Under the pieces are notes generated by a model. It did not search any database. It was not told where the DNA came from and worked only from the letters and a program-made list of their open reading frames with translations. The translations under genes were made by a program, and so were the position numbers. A DNA stretch of 35,879 nt from Actinomycetota bacterium (lineage in GTDB: Bacteria; Actinomycetota; Thermoleophilia; Gaiellales; Gaiellaceae): the NCBI GenBank assembly GCA_004366385.1, contig SIRU01000050.1, positions 1 through 35,879 on the forward strand. Direction: 5' to 3'. Shown here piece after piece: positions 8,460-15,937 of this stretch. The number at the start of each line of letters is the position of its first letter. Within the stretch, counting starts at the first letter, position 1.

Positions 8460-8835
8460 CGTGAGGTCGCCAACGAGCGGCCACCCGCGCTGCTTCCCCC
8501 GCCGGGTGCAGCCATCCGTCCGCGACCTGATGCAGCTCCACGTGCCCCGGGGGCACTCCCGTGTCCCTACACGAACGCCAGCGAGGAAACGCTCACGGCT
8601 GGGTCACGATAGTGGGGCGATTCCGCACGGCCGCGGCACCGCTGTCGCGCGCGCCGCTCCCCCCGCGCGCGCCGCCCGCCCTTTGCGCACACCGCCCGCA
8701 CGCGCCCGCGCACGCCGCGGCCCGCCGCCCGCCCTCACACGCCGCGGCTCGCTGCCCCACCGCAGGCCCGTCGACCGGACGCCCACAGCCCGCCGTTCGC
8801 CCGCGCCGCCGCTGCACGTCCTCGCACTGCGCAGG
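8460..8835. other. Gene-free stretch between eamA and csoR
   Basis: No convincing coding region. The eamA-proximal part holds repeat copy 1 (8540-8610). The rest (about 8625-8835) is extremely C-rich on the plus strand. It contains an 8-bp CG stem, CGCGCGCG at 8646-8653 and 8664-8671, which could act as a terminator for csoR although no T tract follows. ORFs here encode only Arg/Pro/Ala-rich strings. Confidence 0.5.
8540..8610 (-). repeat. Dispersed 73-nt repeat, copy 1
   Basis: Read on the minus strand, this segment matches 13453-13525 on the plus strand with about seven mismatches in the first 62 nt. The stretch around TTCGTGTAGGGACACGGGAG is fully conserved. The copy ends in the hairpin GTGCCCCCGGGGCAC. 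In copy 2 the corresponding hairpin has changed but still pairs, using two G-U pairs. Both copies lie shortly upstream of a gene in the same relative orientation (here eamA, there serS). Confidence 0.75.
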
Positions 8836-9147
8836 TCAGCGGGCGCGGGAGAAGCGGTGCACGGCCTCGAGGAGCTCCTTGCTCTTCTCCTCCGCCGCCG
8901 CGGGGTTGCCCGATGCGAGCGCGCCGGCGACGCAGTGGGTCACGTGGTCGTCGAGGACGACGAAGGCGAGACTCTCGAGCGCGGTCGTCACCGCGGAGAT
9001 CTGCGTGAGGACGTCGATGCAGTATCGATCCTCCTCGATCATCCGCTCGATCCCGCGCACCTGCCCCTCGATCCGGTGCAGGCGCCGGATCAGCGCGTCC
9101 TTGTCGGCGACGTACCTGTGCGTGGCGTGCTCCGTCTCGGCGCTCAC
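8836..9147 (-). CDS. csoR: CsoR-family copper-sensing repressor
   Basis: A 103-residue all-helical DNA-binding repressor that leaves its operator when it binds Cu(I). The family ligand set is present with exact spacing: Cys43 (RYCIDVL), His68 and Cys72 ([12 protein letters not shown]), matching C-x24-H-x3-C. The start [19 protein letters not shown] is the conserved first helix. The GTG start overlaps the copA stop by 4 bp (GTGA), so it is the last gene of the copZ-copA-csoR operon and is translationally coupled. A CsoR-like palindrome lies before copZ, so the operon is most likely autorepressed. Confidence 0.93.
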   Translation of the reverse strand: MSAETEHATHRYVADKDALIRRLHRIEGQVRGIERMIEEDRYCIDVLTQISAVTTALESLAFVVLDDHVTHCVAGALASGNPAAAEEKSKELLEAVHRFSRAR

Positions 9148-11249
9148 GCGCGCGCCTCCCGGCTCGAGCGGAAGCGCCGCAGCCGCAGGCTGTTCGAGAC
9201 GACGAACAGGCTCGAGGCGGCCATCGCCGCCGCCGCGATCATCGGGTTCAAGAGCCCCGCGACGGCCAGCGGGATCGCGGAGGTGTTGTAGGCGAAGGCC
9301 CAGAACAGGTTTCCCTTGATCGTGCGCAGGGTCCGCCGCGAGAGCCTGATCGCGTCGGCGGCCGCGCGCAGGTCGCCCGACACGAGCGTGAGGTCGGACG
9401 CCTCGATCGCGACGTCGGTGCCGGTGCCGATCGCGAGCCCGAGGTCGGCCTGCGCGAGCGCAGGCGCGTCGTTGATCCCGTCCCCGACCATCGCGACGAC
9501 GTCGCCCGCGTGCTGGAGACGCCGCACTTCGGCGACCTTGTCCTCCGGGTACACCTCGGCGAGCACGCGCTCGATCCCGACCTCGCCGGCCACACGCCGC
9601 GCGGTCTCGGCATCGTCGCCCGTGAGGAGGACGGGCGTCAGACCGAGCCGGGAGAGCTCGGCGACCGCGGCACGGCTCGTCGGCTTCACCGTGTCGCGAA
9701 CGACGAGCGTCGCGCGGGGGAGTCCGTCCCAGGAGACCGTTATCGCGCCGTCGCGGCGCCCGACCTCGACCGCGTGCCCGTCGACGACACCGGAGACGCC
9801 GACACCCGGCTCGTTCCGGAACTCGTCCACGGGAGGCAGCTCCCCGACCTCGCCGCGCGCCGCCTCGGCGACGGCGCGGGCGATCGGATGCTCGGAGGCG
9901 GCCTCCACCGCGCCCGCAAGGCGCAGCACGTCGGCCCGTGCGGCCCCGTTCAGCGGCGTCACGTCTACGAGCGCCATCCGCCCCTCGGTGACGGTGCCGG
10001 TCTTGTCGAGCACGATCGTCCCCACCTTCCGCGTCTGCTCGAGGATCTCCGGGCCCTTGACGAGGATGCCGAGCTGCGCTCCACGCCCGGTCCCGACCAT
10101 GAGCGCGGTCGGCGTCGCGAGCCCGAGCGCGCACGGGCAGGCGATGATGAGGACGGCGACGGCCGCAGTGAACGCGTCCCCCGCGGAGCCGCCGGCGAGC
10201 AGCCAGCCGGCGAGCGTGGCGCCGGAGATCGCGATCACCACCGGCACGAAGACGCTCGAGACGCGGTCGGCGAGCCGCTGCACCGGGGCCTTCCCGGACT
10301 GCGCCTGCTCGACGAGCCGCGCGATCTGCGCGAGCGCGGTGTCGGCGCCGACCTTCGTCGCGCACACGACGAGGCGGCCGTACGTGTTGATCGTCGCGCC
10401 TGCTACGTCCGAGCCGGGCTCGACCTCGACCGGCACCGACTCGCCGGTGAGGAGCGACTGGTCGACCGCGGAGCGCCCGTCGACGACCACGCCGTCGGTC
10501 GCGATCTTGTCCCCCGGCCGGACGACGATCAGGTCGCCGACCGCCACCGACTCGATCGGCACCGAGACCTCTTCGCCGTCCCGGAGCACCCGCGCCTCCT
10601 TCGCGCCCAGCTCGAGCAGCTTCCGGATCGCGTCGCCCGAGCGGCGCTTCGCGCGCGCCTCCAGCCAGCGCCCGAGGAGGATGAGCGTCGTGATGACCGC
10701 CGCCACCTCGAAGTACATCTCCTCCTCGAGCCCCGCGACGAGCACGACCGTCGACCACGTCCACGCGGCGAGCGTGCCCATCGAGATCAGCGTGTCCATC
10801 GTCGCCGCGAGGTGGCGCGCGCTCTGGAGCGCCGCGCGGTGGAACCCGAGGCCGCTCCAGAAGACCACCGGCGTCGTGAGGGCGAAGGCGACCCACTCCC
10901 AGCCCGGGAAGCGCAGCGCCGGGATCATCGAGACGGCGGCGACGGGCACCGTGAGGACGGCCGCCACGACGAGCCGGCGCGCGAGCGCCCCGCCCTCGTC
11001 GCCGTGGTCGTGGTCGTGCGCGGCCGCGGGACGCGCCCCGTAGCCCGCCGCCTCGACCGTGCGAACGAGCTCGTCGACCGTGACCGACGGGTCGTGGACG
11101 ACGGTCGCCTGCTCGGTCGCGAAGTTGACCGAGGCCTCGACGCCGTCGAGCTTGTTCAGCTTTCGCTCGATGCGCGCCACACAGGACGCGCACGTCATCC
11201 CCTCGAGATCGAGGCGGACCTCCTCGCGCTCGGCCGGCGTCGTGGTCAT
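9144..11249 (-). CDS. copA: Copper-translocating P-type ATPase
   Basis: A 701-residue P1B-type ATPase that exports Cu(I) across the plasma membrane. One amino-terminal heavy-metal domain carries MTCASC (Cys20, Cys23), followed by a His-rich HDHDHGDE linker. The membrane metal site is [10 protein letters not shown], the phosphorylation site DKTGTVTEG, the P1B marker SEHPIARAV, and the hinge [10 protein letters not shown]; the TGE loop is LLTGES. YN in the seventh and MxxSS in the eighth helix ([20 protein letters not shown]) fit the Cu(I) subclass. ATGA overlap with copZ upstream and GTGA overlap with csoR downstream mark one operon. Length is normal for a one-HMA CopA. Confidence 0.95.
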   Translation of the reverse strand: MTTTPAEREEVRLDLEGMTCASCVARIERKLNKLDGVEASVNFATEQATVVHDPSVTVDELVRTVEAAGYGARPAAAHDHDHGDEGGALARRLVVAAVLTVPVAAVSMIPALRFPGWEWVAFALTTPVVFWSGLGFHRAALQSARHLAATMDTLISMGTLAAWTWSTVVLVAGLEEEMYFEVAAVITTLILLGRWLEARAKRRSGDAIRKLLELGAKEARVLRDGEEVSVPIESVAVGDLIVVRPGDKIATDGVVVDGRSAVDQSLLTGESVPVEVEPGSDVAGATINTYGRLVVCATKVGADTALAQIARLVEQAQSGKAPVQRLADRVSSVFVPVVIAISGATLAGWLLAGGSAGDAFTAAVAVLIIACPCALGLATPTALMVGTGRGAQLGILVKGPEILEQTRKVGTIVLDKTGTVTEGRMALVDVTPLNGAARADVLRLAGAVEAASEHPIARAVAEAARGEVGELPPVDEFRNEPGVGVSGVVDGHAVEVGRRDGAITVSWDGLPRATLVVRDTVKPTSRAAVAELSRLGLTPVLLTGDDAETARRVAGEVGIERVLAEVYPEDKVAEVRRLQHAGDVVAMVGDGINDAPALAQADLGLAIGTGTDVAIEASDLTLVSGDLRAAADAIRLSRRTLRTIKGNLFWAFAYNTSAIPLAVAGLLNPMIAAAAMAASSLFVVSNSLRLRRFRSSREARA

Positions 11250-11449
11250 GCGACCTCGTAGCCCGCGTCGGCGATCGCCGACCGGAGCGCGGCGTCGTCC
11301 AGGTCGCGCCCGGTCACCGCGACCAGCTTGGACTCGAGGTCGACGTCGACGCGGTCGACGCCCGCGACCTCGGAGACCTCCTCGCGGATGGACAGCGCGC
11401 AGTGCGCGCAGTGGACGGCGGGAACGGTGTAGGTGACGGTCTCGCTCAT
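11246..11449 (-). CDS. copZ: Copper chaperone, single HMA domain
   Basis: A 67-residue metallochaperone that hands Cu(I) to CopA. It consists of one heavy-metal-associated domain with the metal site VHCAHC near the amino end and the usual end [10 protein letters not shown]. It is the first gene of the operon. ATG 11449 has TATACT exactly 6 nt upstream and no Shine-Dalgarno sequence, so the message is leaderless, and the -10 box lies inside the CsoR-type palindrome. Confidence 0.92.
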   Translation of the reverse strand: MSETVTYTVPAVHCAHCALSIREEVSEVAGVDRVDVDLESKLVAVTGRDLDDAALRSAIADAGYEVA

Positions 11450-11451
11450 GG

Positions 11452-11479
11452 CCGGAGTATACCCCTGCAGGGTATCCGG
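11452..11479 (-). promoter_or_regulatory. CsoR-type operator fused with copZ -10 box
   Basis: A near-perfect 28-bp palindrome: outer arms CCGGA/TCCGG, inner arms TACCC/GGGTA around CTGCA. Tracts of C and G flanked by TA are typical of CsoR sites. The minus-strand -10 TATACT (11461-11456) is part of it and ends 6 nt before the copZ ATG. Repressor bound here would cover the -10 box and transcription start. Confidence 0.8.
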
Positions 11480-11480
11480 C

Positions 11481-12146
11481 CTACAACCCCTCGATGCGCG
11501 AGGCGCCCACGATCGCCTCGTCCCCGCTCGCGAGCCGCACGAGCGCCTTCCCCTTCCCGTCGTAGTCCGGGGACCAGACGACGAGCGTCGCGTCCTCGCC
11601 GTGCACCGTGCACGCGCGGCCGTCCTCGCCCTCGAGCCCGCGCCAGAACCTGATGAACGGGTTGTGCTCCCACTCGCGGCCGAGCGTCGTCTCGTCGGTG
11701 TGCCCGGGGAGCACGCGGAGTTCGTGCGGGAGCTCCATCAGCACGTCCATGACGGAGCTGCGCACCTCGTCCGCGGGCCCGCCGCCGACCGCGTCCTTGA
11801 ACAGCGTGTCGCCCGTGAAGCAGAGCTCGTCGACGACGAAGGTGACCCCGTCGTCCGAGTGGCCCGGCGTGGCGTGCACGTCGATCCGCAGGTCGCCGGT
11901 CTCGACCGCCCCGGTCGTGACCTCGAGCCCGAACCGCTCGACGAGCTCGTCGTTCCCGGCCACGTGATCCGCGTGCCCGTGCGTGACCAGCAGGTGCGTC
12001 GGCGTGACGCCGAGCCGCTCCACCGCCTCGAGCAGCGGCTCGAGCGGCGCGCCGCTGTCCACGAAGACAGCGGTGCCGCCCTCGCGGTCGGCGAGCAGAT
12101 ACGCGTTCGAGAGCCAGGACGGGTGCAGGCTCCGCTCGACGATCAT
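11481..12146 (-). CDS. Metallo-beta-lactamase-fold hydrolase (glyoxalase II-like)
   Basis: A 221-residue MBL-fold protein. The metal motif THGHADH (H56, H58, D60, H61) is complete, followed by TPGHSDDG (third His) and CFTGDTLF (bridging Asp) and LPGHTDETTLGRE (last His). This layout is that of glyoxalase II/persulfide dioxygenase-like hydrolases, substrate unknown. It ends 31 bp beyond the CsoR operator but is outside the copper operon (same strand, upstream). ATG 12146 has AGGGGGG 7 nt upstream. That start overlaps the end of a 13-codon ORF (12143-12184). Confidence 0.85.
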   Translation of the reverse strand: MIVERSLHPSWLSNAYLLADREGGTAVFVDSGAPLEPLLEAVERLGVTPTHLLVTHGHADHVAGNDELVERFGLEVTTGAVETGDLRIDVHATPGHSDDGVTFVVDELCFTGDTLFKDAVGGGPADEVRSSVMDVLMELPHELRVLPGHTDETTLGREWEHNPFIRFWRGLEGEDGRACTVHGEDATLVVWSPDYDGKGKALVRLASGDEAIVGASRIEGL

Positions 12147-12184
12147 CGTGCGCCCCCCTTCACGTGCTCGACCCTGACGGCCAT
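12143..12184 (-). CDS. Possible 13-residue leader peptide
   Basis: An ORF reading MAVRVEHVKGGAR with a good Shine-Dalgarno sequence (GAGGGAGG) before its ATG at 12184. TACGAT, a possible -10 box, lies at 12219-12214. Its TGA overlaps the ATG of the hydrolase (ATGA). It could be a coupled leader, or the real amino end joined to the hydrolase by an unrecognised frameshift. Too short to judge by composition. Confidence 0.35.
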   Translation of the reverse strand: MAVRVEHVKGGAR

Positions 12185-12289
12185 GGCTGCCTCCCTCGTC
12201 GCTTGCGGCACAGATCGTACGGAAGCCGTCCCGCCGGGATGGAAGAATCGGCGAGCGAACGAGCGCATCCCCCACGGAAGGAGGAGTCG

Positions 12290-12868
12290 ATGGCCACCAT
12301 GGACACGATGTTCGAGCCCCGCGAGGTGCTGGCCGAGGCCGCGGGCAGGTGGTGGATCTTTCTCCTCTCCGGGATCGCCTGGCTCATCTTCTCGGTCATC
12401 ATCTTCCGCTTCGACATCGGAAGCGTGGCGACGATCGGGATCCTCTTCGGCGTGGTCGCGATCATGGCCGGGATCAACGAGTTCCTGGCCGTGTCCGTGT
12501 CGACGACCGGCTGGAAGATCGCGCACGGGATCCTCGGCGTGATCTTCGTCGTGGTCGGGATCTTCGCGCTGATCGAGCCGGGCGAGGCGTTCGCCGCGCT
12601 CGCCGCGGTGATCGGCTTCTACTTCCTGTTCAAGGGGATCTTCGACATCACGCTCGCGATCACGACGAGGAGCGAGTTCGAGCTCTGGTGGATCCAGCTC
12701 GTGATCGGGCTGCTCGAGATCGGCCTCGCGTTCTGGGTCGCCGGCAACTTCCGGAACAAGGTCGTCCTGCTCGTGGTCTACACCGGCCTGCTCGCGCTGT
12801 CGCGCGGGATCACCGAGCTCGTCCTCGCGTTCAAGCTCAAGGGGCTGAAGCGGGAGCTCGCCGCCTGA
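12290..12868 (+). CDS. HdeD/DUF308 family membrane protein
   Basis: A 192-residue protein with six hydrophobic helices, beginning WWIFLLSGIAWLIFSVIIF and repeating the pattern IAHGILGVIFVVVGIFALI and VIGFYFLFKGIFDI, as in the HdeD (short repeat, DUF308) family. HdeD is linked to acid resistance in E. coli; the role here is unknown. ATG 12290 is preceded by a strong Shine-Dalgarno GGAAGGAGGAG, unlike many leaderless neighbours. Confidence 0.88.
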   Translation: MATMDTMFEPREVLAEAAGRWWIFLLSGIAWLIFSVIIFRFDIGSVATIGILFGVVAIMAGINEFLAVSVSTTGWKIAHGILGVIFVVVGIFALIEPGEAFAALAAVIGFYFLFKGIFDITLAITTRSEFELWWIQLVIGLLEIGLAFWVAGNFRNKVVLLVVYTGLLALSRGITELVLAFKLKGLKRELAA

Positions 12869-12904
12869 GGCTGGTTCCCGGGCGGCACGGCCCACCCCCC
12901 GGTG

Positions 12905-12910
12905 TAGGAT
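12905..12910 (+). promoter_or_regulatory. -10 box before the cytochrome c gene
   Basis: TAGGAT ends 8 nt before ATG 12919 and no Shine-Dalgarno sequence is present, so the transcript is leaderless or nearly so. Confidence 0.45.
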
Positions 12911-12918
12911 CGCGCGCG

Positions 12919-13380
12919 ATGCGCCGTACCGCTCTCGCGCTCGCGCTGCTCGCCCTCGCGGTCGCCTTCGCGGCCGGCTGCGGCGGCGAGGAGGAGGTGT
13001 CGCCGACGCCCGACGCGGTGGTCGGGACGCTGCCCACGGAGACCGAGCCCACGGAGACGGAGCCGACCGAGACGACCGCCACCGAGACCGAGCCGACGGA
13101 GACCGAGCCGACCGAGACCGAGCCTCCGGACGAAGGCGACCCCGTCGCCGGGAGGCAGGTGTTCCTCGGCCCCTCCGGCTGCGGGAACTGCCACGTGCTC
13201 GCCGATGCGGGCACCACCGGCACGGTCGGCCCGAACCTCGACGAGACGCAGCCGAGCTACGAGCTCGCGCTCGACCGCGTCACGAACGGCCGCGGTGGGA
13301 TGCCGTCGTTCTCGGCTTCGCTCTCCGAGCAGCAGATCGCCGACGTCTCCGCGTACGTCGCGGAAGCCGCGGGCGGCTGA
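12919..13380 (+). CDS. Lipoprotein mono-haem cytochrome c
   Basis: A 153-residue exported electron carrier. Residues 1-21 are a lipoprotein signal ending AFAAGC (lipid-bearing Cys21). A linker of TETEP repeats (about 39-69) follows, then a class I cytochrome c domain with haem site CGNCH (Cys88, Cys91, His92) and the axial Met in GGMPSF (Met128). The end EQQIADVSAYVAEAAG is the conserved last helix. It is probably tethered to the outer face of the membrane. No oxidase or dehydrogenase gene is next to it, so the partner is unknown. Confidence 0.88.
   Translation: MRRTALALALLALAVAFAAGCGGEEEVSPTPDAVVGTLPTETEPTETEPTETTATETEPTETEPTETEPPDEGDPVAGRQVFLGPSGCGNCHVLADAGTTGTVGPNLDETQPSYELALDRVTNGRGGMPSFSASLSEQQIADVSAYVAEAAGG
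13036..13125 (+). repeat. TETEP-coding 15-bp repeats
   Basis: The linker of the cytochrome gene is made of imperfect ACGGAGACCGAGCCG units coding TETEP. One unit is altered to TETTA. Unit number could vary between strains without frameshift. Confidence 0.7.
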
Positions 13381-13452
13381 GTCCACTTCGCCGACTCCCG
13401 GCCGGCGGCACGCCAGAACGATTACCGCGCGCTGCGACGATTTCGGCACGAA

Positions 13453-13525
13453 GTCGTCACCCACCCGTGAGCGTGTCCTCGATATCGTTCGTGTAGGGAC
13501 ACGGGAGTGCCCCTGGGGGTGCTTG
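13453..13525 (+). repeat. Dispersed 73-nt repeat, copy 2
   Basis: Plus-strand partner of 8540-8610. It contains CCCGTGAGCG, the fully conserved TTCGTGTAGGGACACGGGAG and a terminal hairpin formed by GTGCCCC and GGGGTGC with two wobble pairs. It ends about 36 bp before the serS start. Inside it TAGGGA is followed after 7 nt by GTG 13507, which is in frame with serS; the same -10-like/GTG pair exists in copy 1. Confidence 0.75.
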
Positions 13526-13547
13526 GGGTTCGATGGGAGCGACTGCC

Positions 13548-13553
13548 TAGACT
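13548..13553 (+). promoter_or_regulatory. -10 box of serS
   Basis: TAGACT ends 7 nt before GTG 13561, where the conserved SerRS amino end begins. Confidence 0.5.
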
Positions 13554-13560
13554 CTCCGGC

Positions 13561-14796
13561 GTGATCGACCTCAGGGCCGCCCGCGCCGAGCCTGACGCCG
13601 TCCGCTCCGCCCTCGCCCGCAAGGGCGACGAAGCCGCGCGCCTCTTCGACGAGCTGCTCGCGGCCGACGAGCGCTGGCGCGGGCTGATACCGCAAGTCGA
13701 CGAGCTGCGCGGCCGCACGAAGCTCAAGGGCAAGCCGACGCCGGCCGAGCTCGAGGAGCTGAAGGGGGTGAAGGTCGACCTCAAGCGGCTCGAGGACGAG
13801 CTCGCCGAAGCGGAGGCGGCGCGGAAGTCGCTGCTCGACCGCGTGCCGAACCCGCCCGACGACACGGCGCCGGACGGCTTCGCGGAGGAGGACGCGGTCG
13901 AGATCCGCCGGGTCGGCGAGCCGCCCTCGTTCTCCTTCCCCGTGCGCGACCACGTCGACCTCGCCGCCGAGCACGGCTGGATCGACCTCGAGCGCGGCGC
14001 GCGTGTGTCCGGCTCGCGGTTCGTGTACCGGATCGGCGACGTCGCCCTGCTCGAGCTCGCGCTCTACCGCTTCGCGCTCGACCGCCTCGCCGGCAAGGGA
14101 TTCACACCGGTGCTTCCCCCCGTGCTCGTGCGCGAGGAGGCGATGTACGGCACCGGCTTCTTCCCCACCGACGAGGTGAACATCTACGGCGTCGAGCGCG
14201 ACGGGCTGTACCTCGTCGGCACCTCCGAGGTCTCGCTCGCGGCTCTGCACACGGGCGAGATCCTCGGCGGGCTCCCGCTCCGCTACGCCGGCTACTCGGT
14301 CTGCTTCCGCCGCGAGGCGGGCGCCGCGGGCAAGGACACACGAGGGATGTTCCGCGTGCACCAGTTCGACAAGGTGGAGATGTTCGTGTTCACGACCCCG
14401 CCGGAGTCGCGCGACGAGCACGACCGGCTGCTCGCGATCGAGGAGGAGCTCGTGCAGGAGCTCGGGATCCCCTACCGCGTCGTGAACGTCGCCGCCGGCG
14501 ACCTCGGCGCCTCGGCCGTGAAGAAGTACGACATCGAGGCGTGGTTCCCCGGGCAGGAGCGCTGGCGCGAGATCACGTCGACGTCGAACACGACCGACTT
14601 CCAGGCGCGCCGGCTCGAGATCCGCCACCGCCTCGAGGACGGCTCGCTCCAGCCGGTCCACACGCTGAACGGGACGGCGGTCACGGCCCGCGCGCTGATC
14701 GCACTGATGGAGAACTTCCAGGACGAGGGCGGCGCGATCGCCGTCCCGGCGCCGCTCGTCGAGCTGGGCGCCCCCAAGCGCCTCGGCGGCGAGTAG
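13561..14796 (+). CDS. serS: Serine--tRNA ligase
   Basis: Class II aminoacyl-tRNA synthetase, 411 residues, the usual bacterial size. The amino end VIDLRAARAEPDAVRSALAR opens the coiled-coil arm (about 30-100) that grips the long variable arm of tRNA-Ser. The catalytic domain shows motif 2 (CFRREAGAAGKDTRGMFRVH) and motif 3 (NGTAVTARALIALMEN). The frame stays open to GTG 13507, but family comparison and TAGACT 7 nt upstream favour GTG 13561. A tRNA-Ser(TGA) gene follows 428 bp downstream, and two further tRNA-Ser genes lie 10 kb away. Confidence 0.96.
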   Translation: MIDLRAARAEPDAVRSALARKGDEAARLFDELLAADERWRGLIPQVDELRGRTKLKGKPTPAELEELKGVKVDLKRLEDELAEAEAARKSLLDRVPNPPDDTAPDGFAEEDAVEIRRVGEPPSFSFPVRDHVDLAAEHGWIDLERGARVSGSRFVYRIGDVALLELALYRFALDRLAGKGFTPVLPPVLVREEAMYGTGFFPTDEVNIYGVERDGLYLVGTSEVSLAALHTGEILGGLPLRYAGYSVCFRREAGAAGKDTRGMFRVHQFDKVEMFVFTTPPESRDEHDRLLAIEEELVQELGIPYRVVNVAAGDLGASAVKKYDIEAWFPGQERWREITSTSNTTDFQARRLEIRHRLEDGSLQPVHTLNGTAVTARALIALMENFQDEGGAIAVPAPLVELGAPKRLGGE

Positions 14797-14864
14797 CTGG
14801 CGCGTGCACGCGAGCGGCAGGGATGTGTCGCGCGCGGCGACACGTGGACGACAGGCGTCACGGC

Positions 14865-14870
14865 TACCCT
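14865..14870 (+). promoter_or_regulatory. -10 box of the PD-(D/E)XK gene
   Basis: TACCCT ends 6 nt before GTG 14877, with no Shine-Dalgarno sequence. Confidence 0.5.
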
Positions 14871-14876
14871 CTTCAC

Positions 14877-15248
14877 GTGCGCGCCACCCAGCGCAAGGGG
14901 GACATCGCCACGTCCCGAGCGATCGCCACCTTCACGGCGGTGGGATACGACGTCTCGATCCCGCTGACCGAGTCGGCCGCATACGACCTCGTTGTCGAGG
15001 ACGAGAAACGGCTGTTCCGCGTCCAGTGCAAGTTCGCCACCGACAAGCGACGCCAGGTCGACCTTCGAAGGACCCACTCGAACTCGACTGGCTACGTCGT
15101 CAAGCGCAGCACCGAGGACTCCTACGATTGGTTGTACGTGCTCGACGGGTCGAGCTCGGAGTTCTCGACAGAGGCGTGCTTGGTGGGCCGACGGTCGGTG
15201 ACGCTACGAGACGACTACAAGCTTGGAGCGGTGGCAGAGTCTGGCTGA
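14877..15248 (+). CDS. Small PD-(D/E)XK nuclease-like protein overlapping tRNA-Ser
   Basis: A 123-residue protein resembling the group I intron-associated PD-(D/E)XK endonucleases (the I-Ssp6803I type). It has QRKGDIATSRAIATFTAVGYDV, then ESAAYDLVV with Asp37, and RVQCKFA with Gln50 and Lys52, which together give the D-(x)n-QxK catalytic core. The middle YVVKRSTEDSYDWLYVLD and the end are also family-like. The start GTG 14877 has TACCCT 6 nt before it. The stop TGA lies inside the tRNA-Ser gene: the last 24 nt overlap the tRNA acceptor and D arm. No intron interrupts the tRNA. The activity and its target are inferred, not shown. Confidence 0.75.
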   Translation: MRATQRKGDIATSRAIATFTAVGYDVSIPLTESAAYDLVVEDEKRLFRVQCKFATDKRRQVDLRRTHSNSTGYVVKRSTEDSYDWLYVLDGSSSEFSTEACLVGRRSVTLRDDYKLGAVAESG

Positions 15249-15314
15249 ATGCAGCTGCCTTGAAAGCAGCCGGCCCGCCCGTCGGGCCCGGGGGTTCGAA
15301 TCCCTCCCGCTCCG
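15225..15314 (+). tRNA. tRNA-Ser(TGA)
   Basis: Acceptor arms GGAGCGG (15225-15231) and CCGCTCC (15307-15313) pair fully, with discriminator G. The anticodon stem GCTGC/GCAGC encloses loop CTTGAAA, anticodon TGA at 15261-15263. A long variable arm (CCGGCCCGCCCGTCGGGCC region) and GGGGGTTCGAATCCCTC-like T arm are typical of tRNA-Ser. CCA is not encoded. Its 5' part overlaps the nuclease gene. Confidence 0.95.
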
Positions 15315-15451
15315 TCCGCCCGATGTATCCGACCGAAGCGCGCGGAAGCGACAGCCGCTGCCGCGATGCCCGAGTCCTTCGGACGGCGCAGTGCTGTCCT
15401 CTGTCTGGAGCCCGGGCGGATCCTCTGTCTACCCACCCCGGTAGGGTGGCC

Positions 15452-15937
15452 GTGCCTCTCGCGATGGTCGATCCCGAGCACGTCCGCGCTCTCCTCAGCC
15501 GCCACCCGTCGGGCGTCTGCGTGGTCACGGTCGCCGCGGGCGAACAGAAGCTCGGCCTGACGATCGGGTCGCTCGTCTCCCTCTCCCTCGACCCGCCGCT
15601 CGTGGGGTTCGCCGTCTCGCGCGAGGCCGCGATGCACGAGCTCCTGCGCGAGGCGGGCGGGTGCGCGATCTCGCTCCTCGCGGCGGGGCAGGAGTGGCTC
15701 GCGCAGCACTTCGCGCGGGGTGTCCCGCCGATTGCGATGTGGCACAAGGTCGGGATGGAGCCCGGATCCAACGGCGCCCCGCTGCTCGTGGGTGCGCTCG
15801 GGTGGCTCGAGGCGACCCTGCAGCACGAGGTCGCGACGGGGACGCACACGTTCTTCGTCTGCGAGGTGCGGCGGGTCGAGCTCGGCGAGAACGCGCCGGC
15901 GCTCGTCCGGGTGCGCGGCGAGTACACGAGCGTGTGA
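15452..15937 (+). CDS. Flavin reductase-like, FMN-binding protein
   Basis: A 161-residue protein of the flavin reductase/HpaC-like split-barrel family. Visible are FPSGVCVVTV-like HPSGVCVVTV, the FMN-binding GLTIGSLVSLSLDPPLVGFAV, the middle GGCAISLLAAGQEWLAQHFA, and the end HTFFVCEVRRVE. Such proteins reduce flavin with NAD(P)H or act as the reductase of two-component monooxygenases. GTG 15452 has TAGGGT only 4 nt away; ATG 15464 is an alternative. The HAD gene overlaps its stop by 4 bp, so the two are co-translated. A longer paralogue lies at 26040-26828. Confidence 0.87.
   Translation: MPLAMVDPEHVRALLSRHPSGVCVVTVAAGEQKLGLTIGSLVSLSLDPPLVGFAVSREAAMHELLREAGGCAISLLAAGQEWLAQHFARGVPPIAMWHKVGMEPGSNGAPLLVGALGWLEATLQHEVATGTHTFFVCEVRRVELGENAPALVRVRGEYTSV

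Noticed and set aside
7411-8556. Minus ORF starting at the GTG in repeat copy 1
   Set aside because: Overlaps eamA in another frame with an Arg-rich product; the GTG is part of the repeat.
9316-11261. Long plus-strand ORFs opposite copA
   Set aside because: Shadows of copA caused by high GC at third codon positions.
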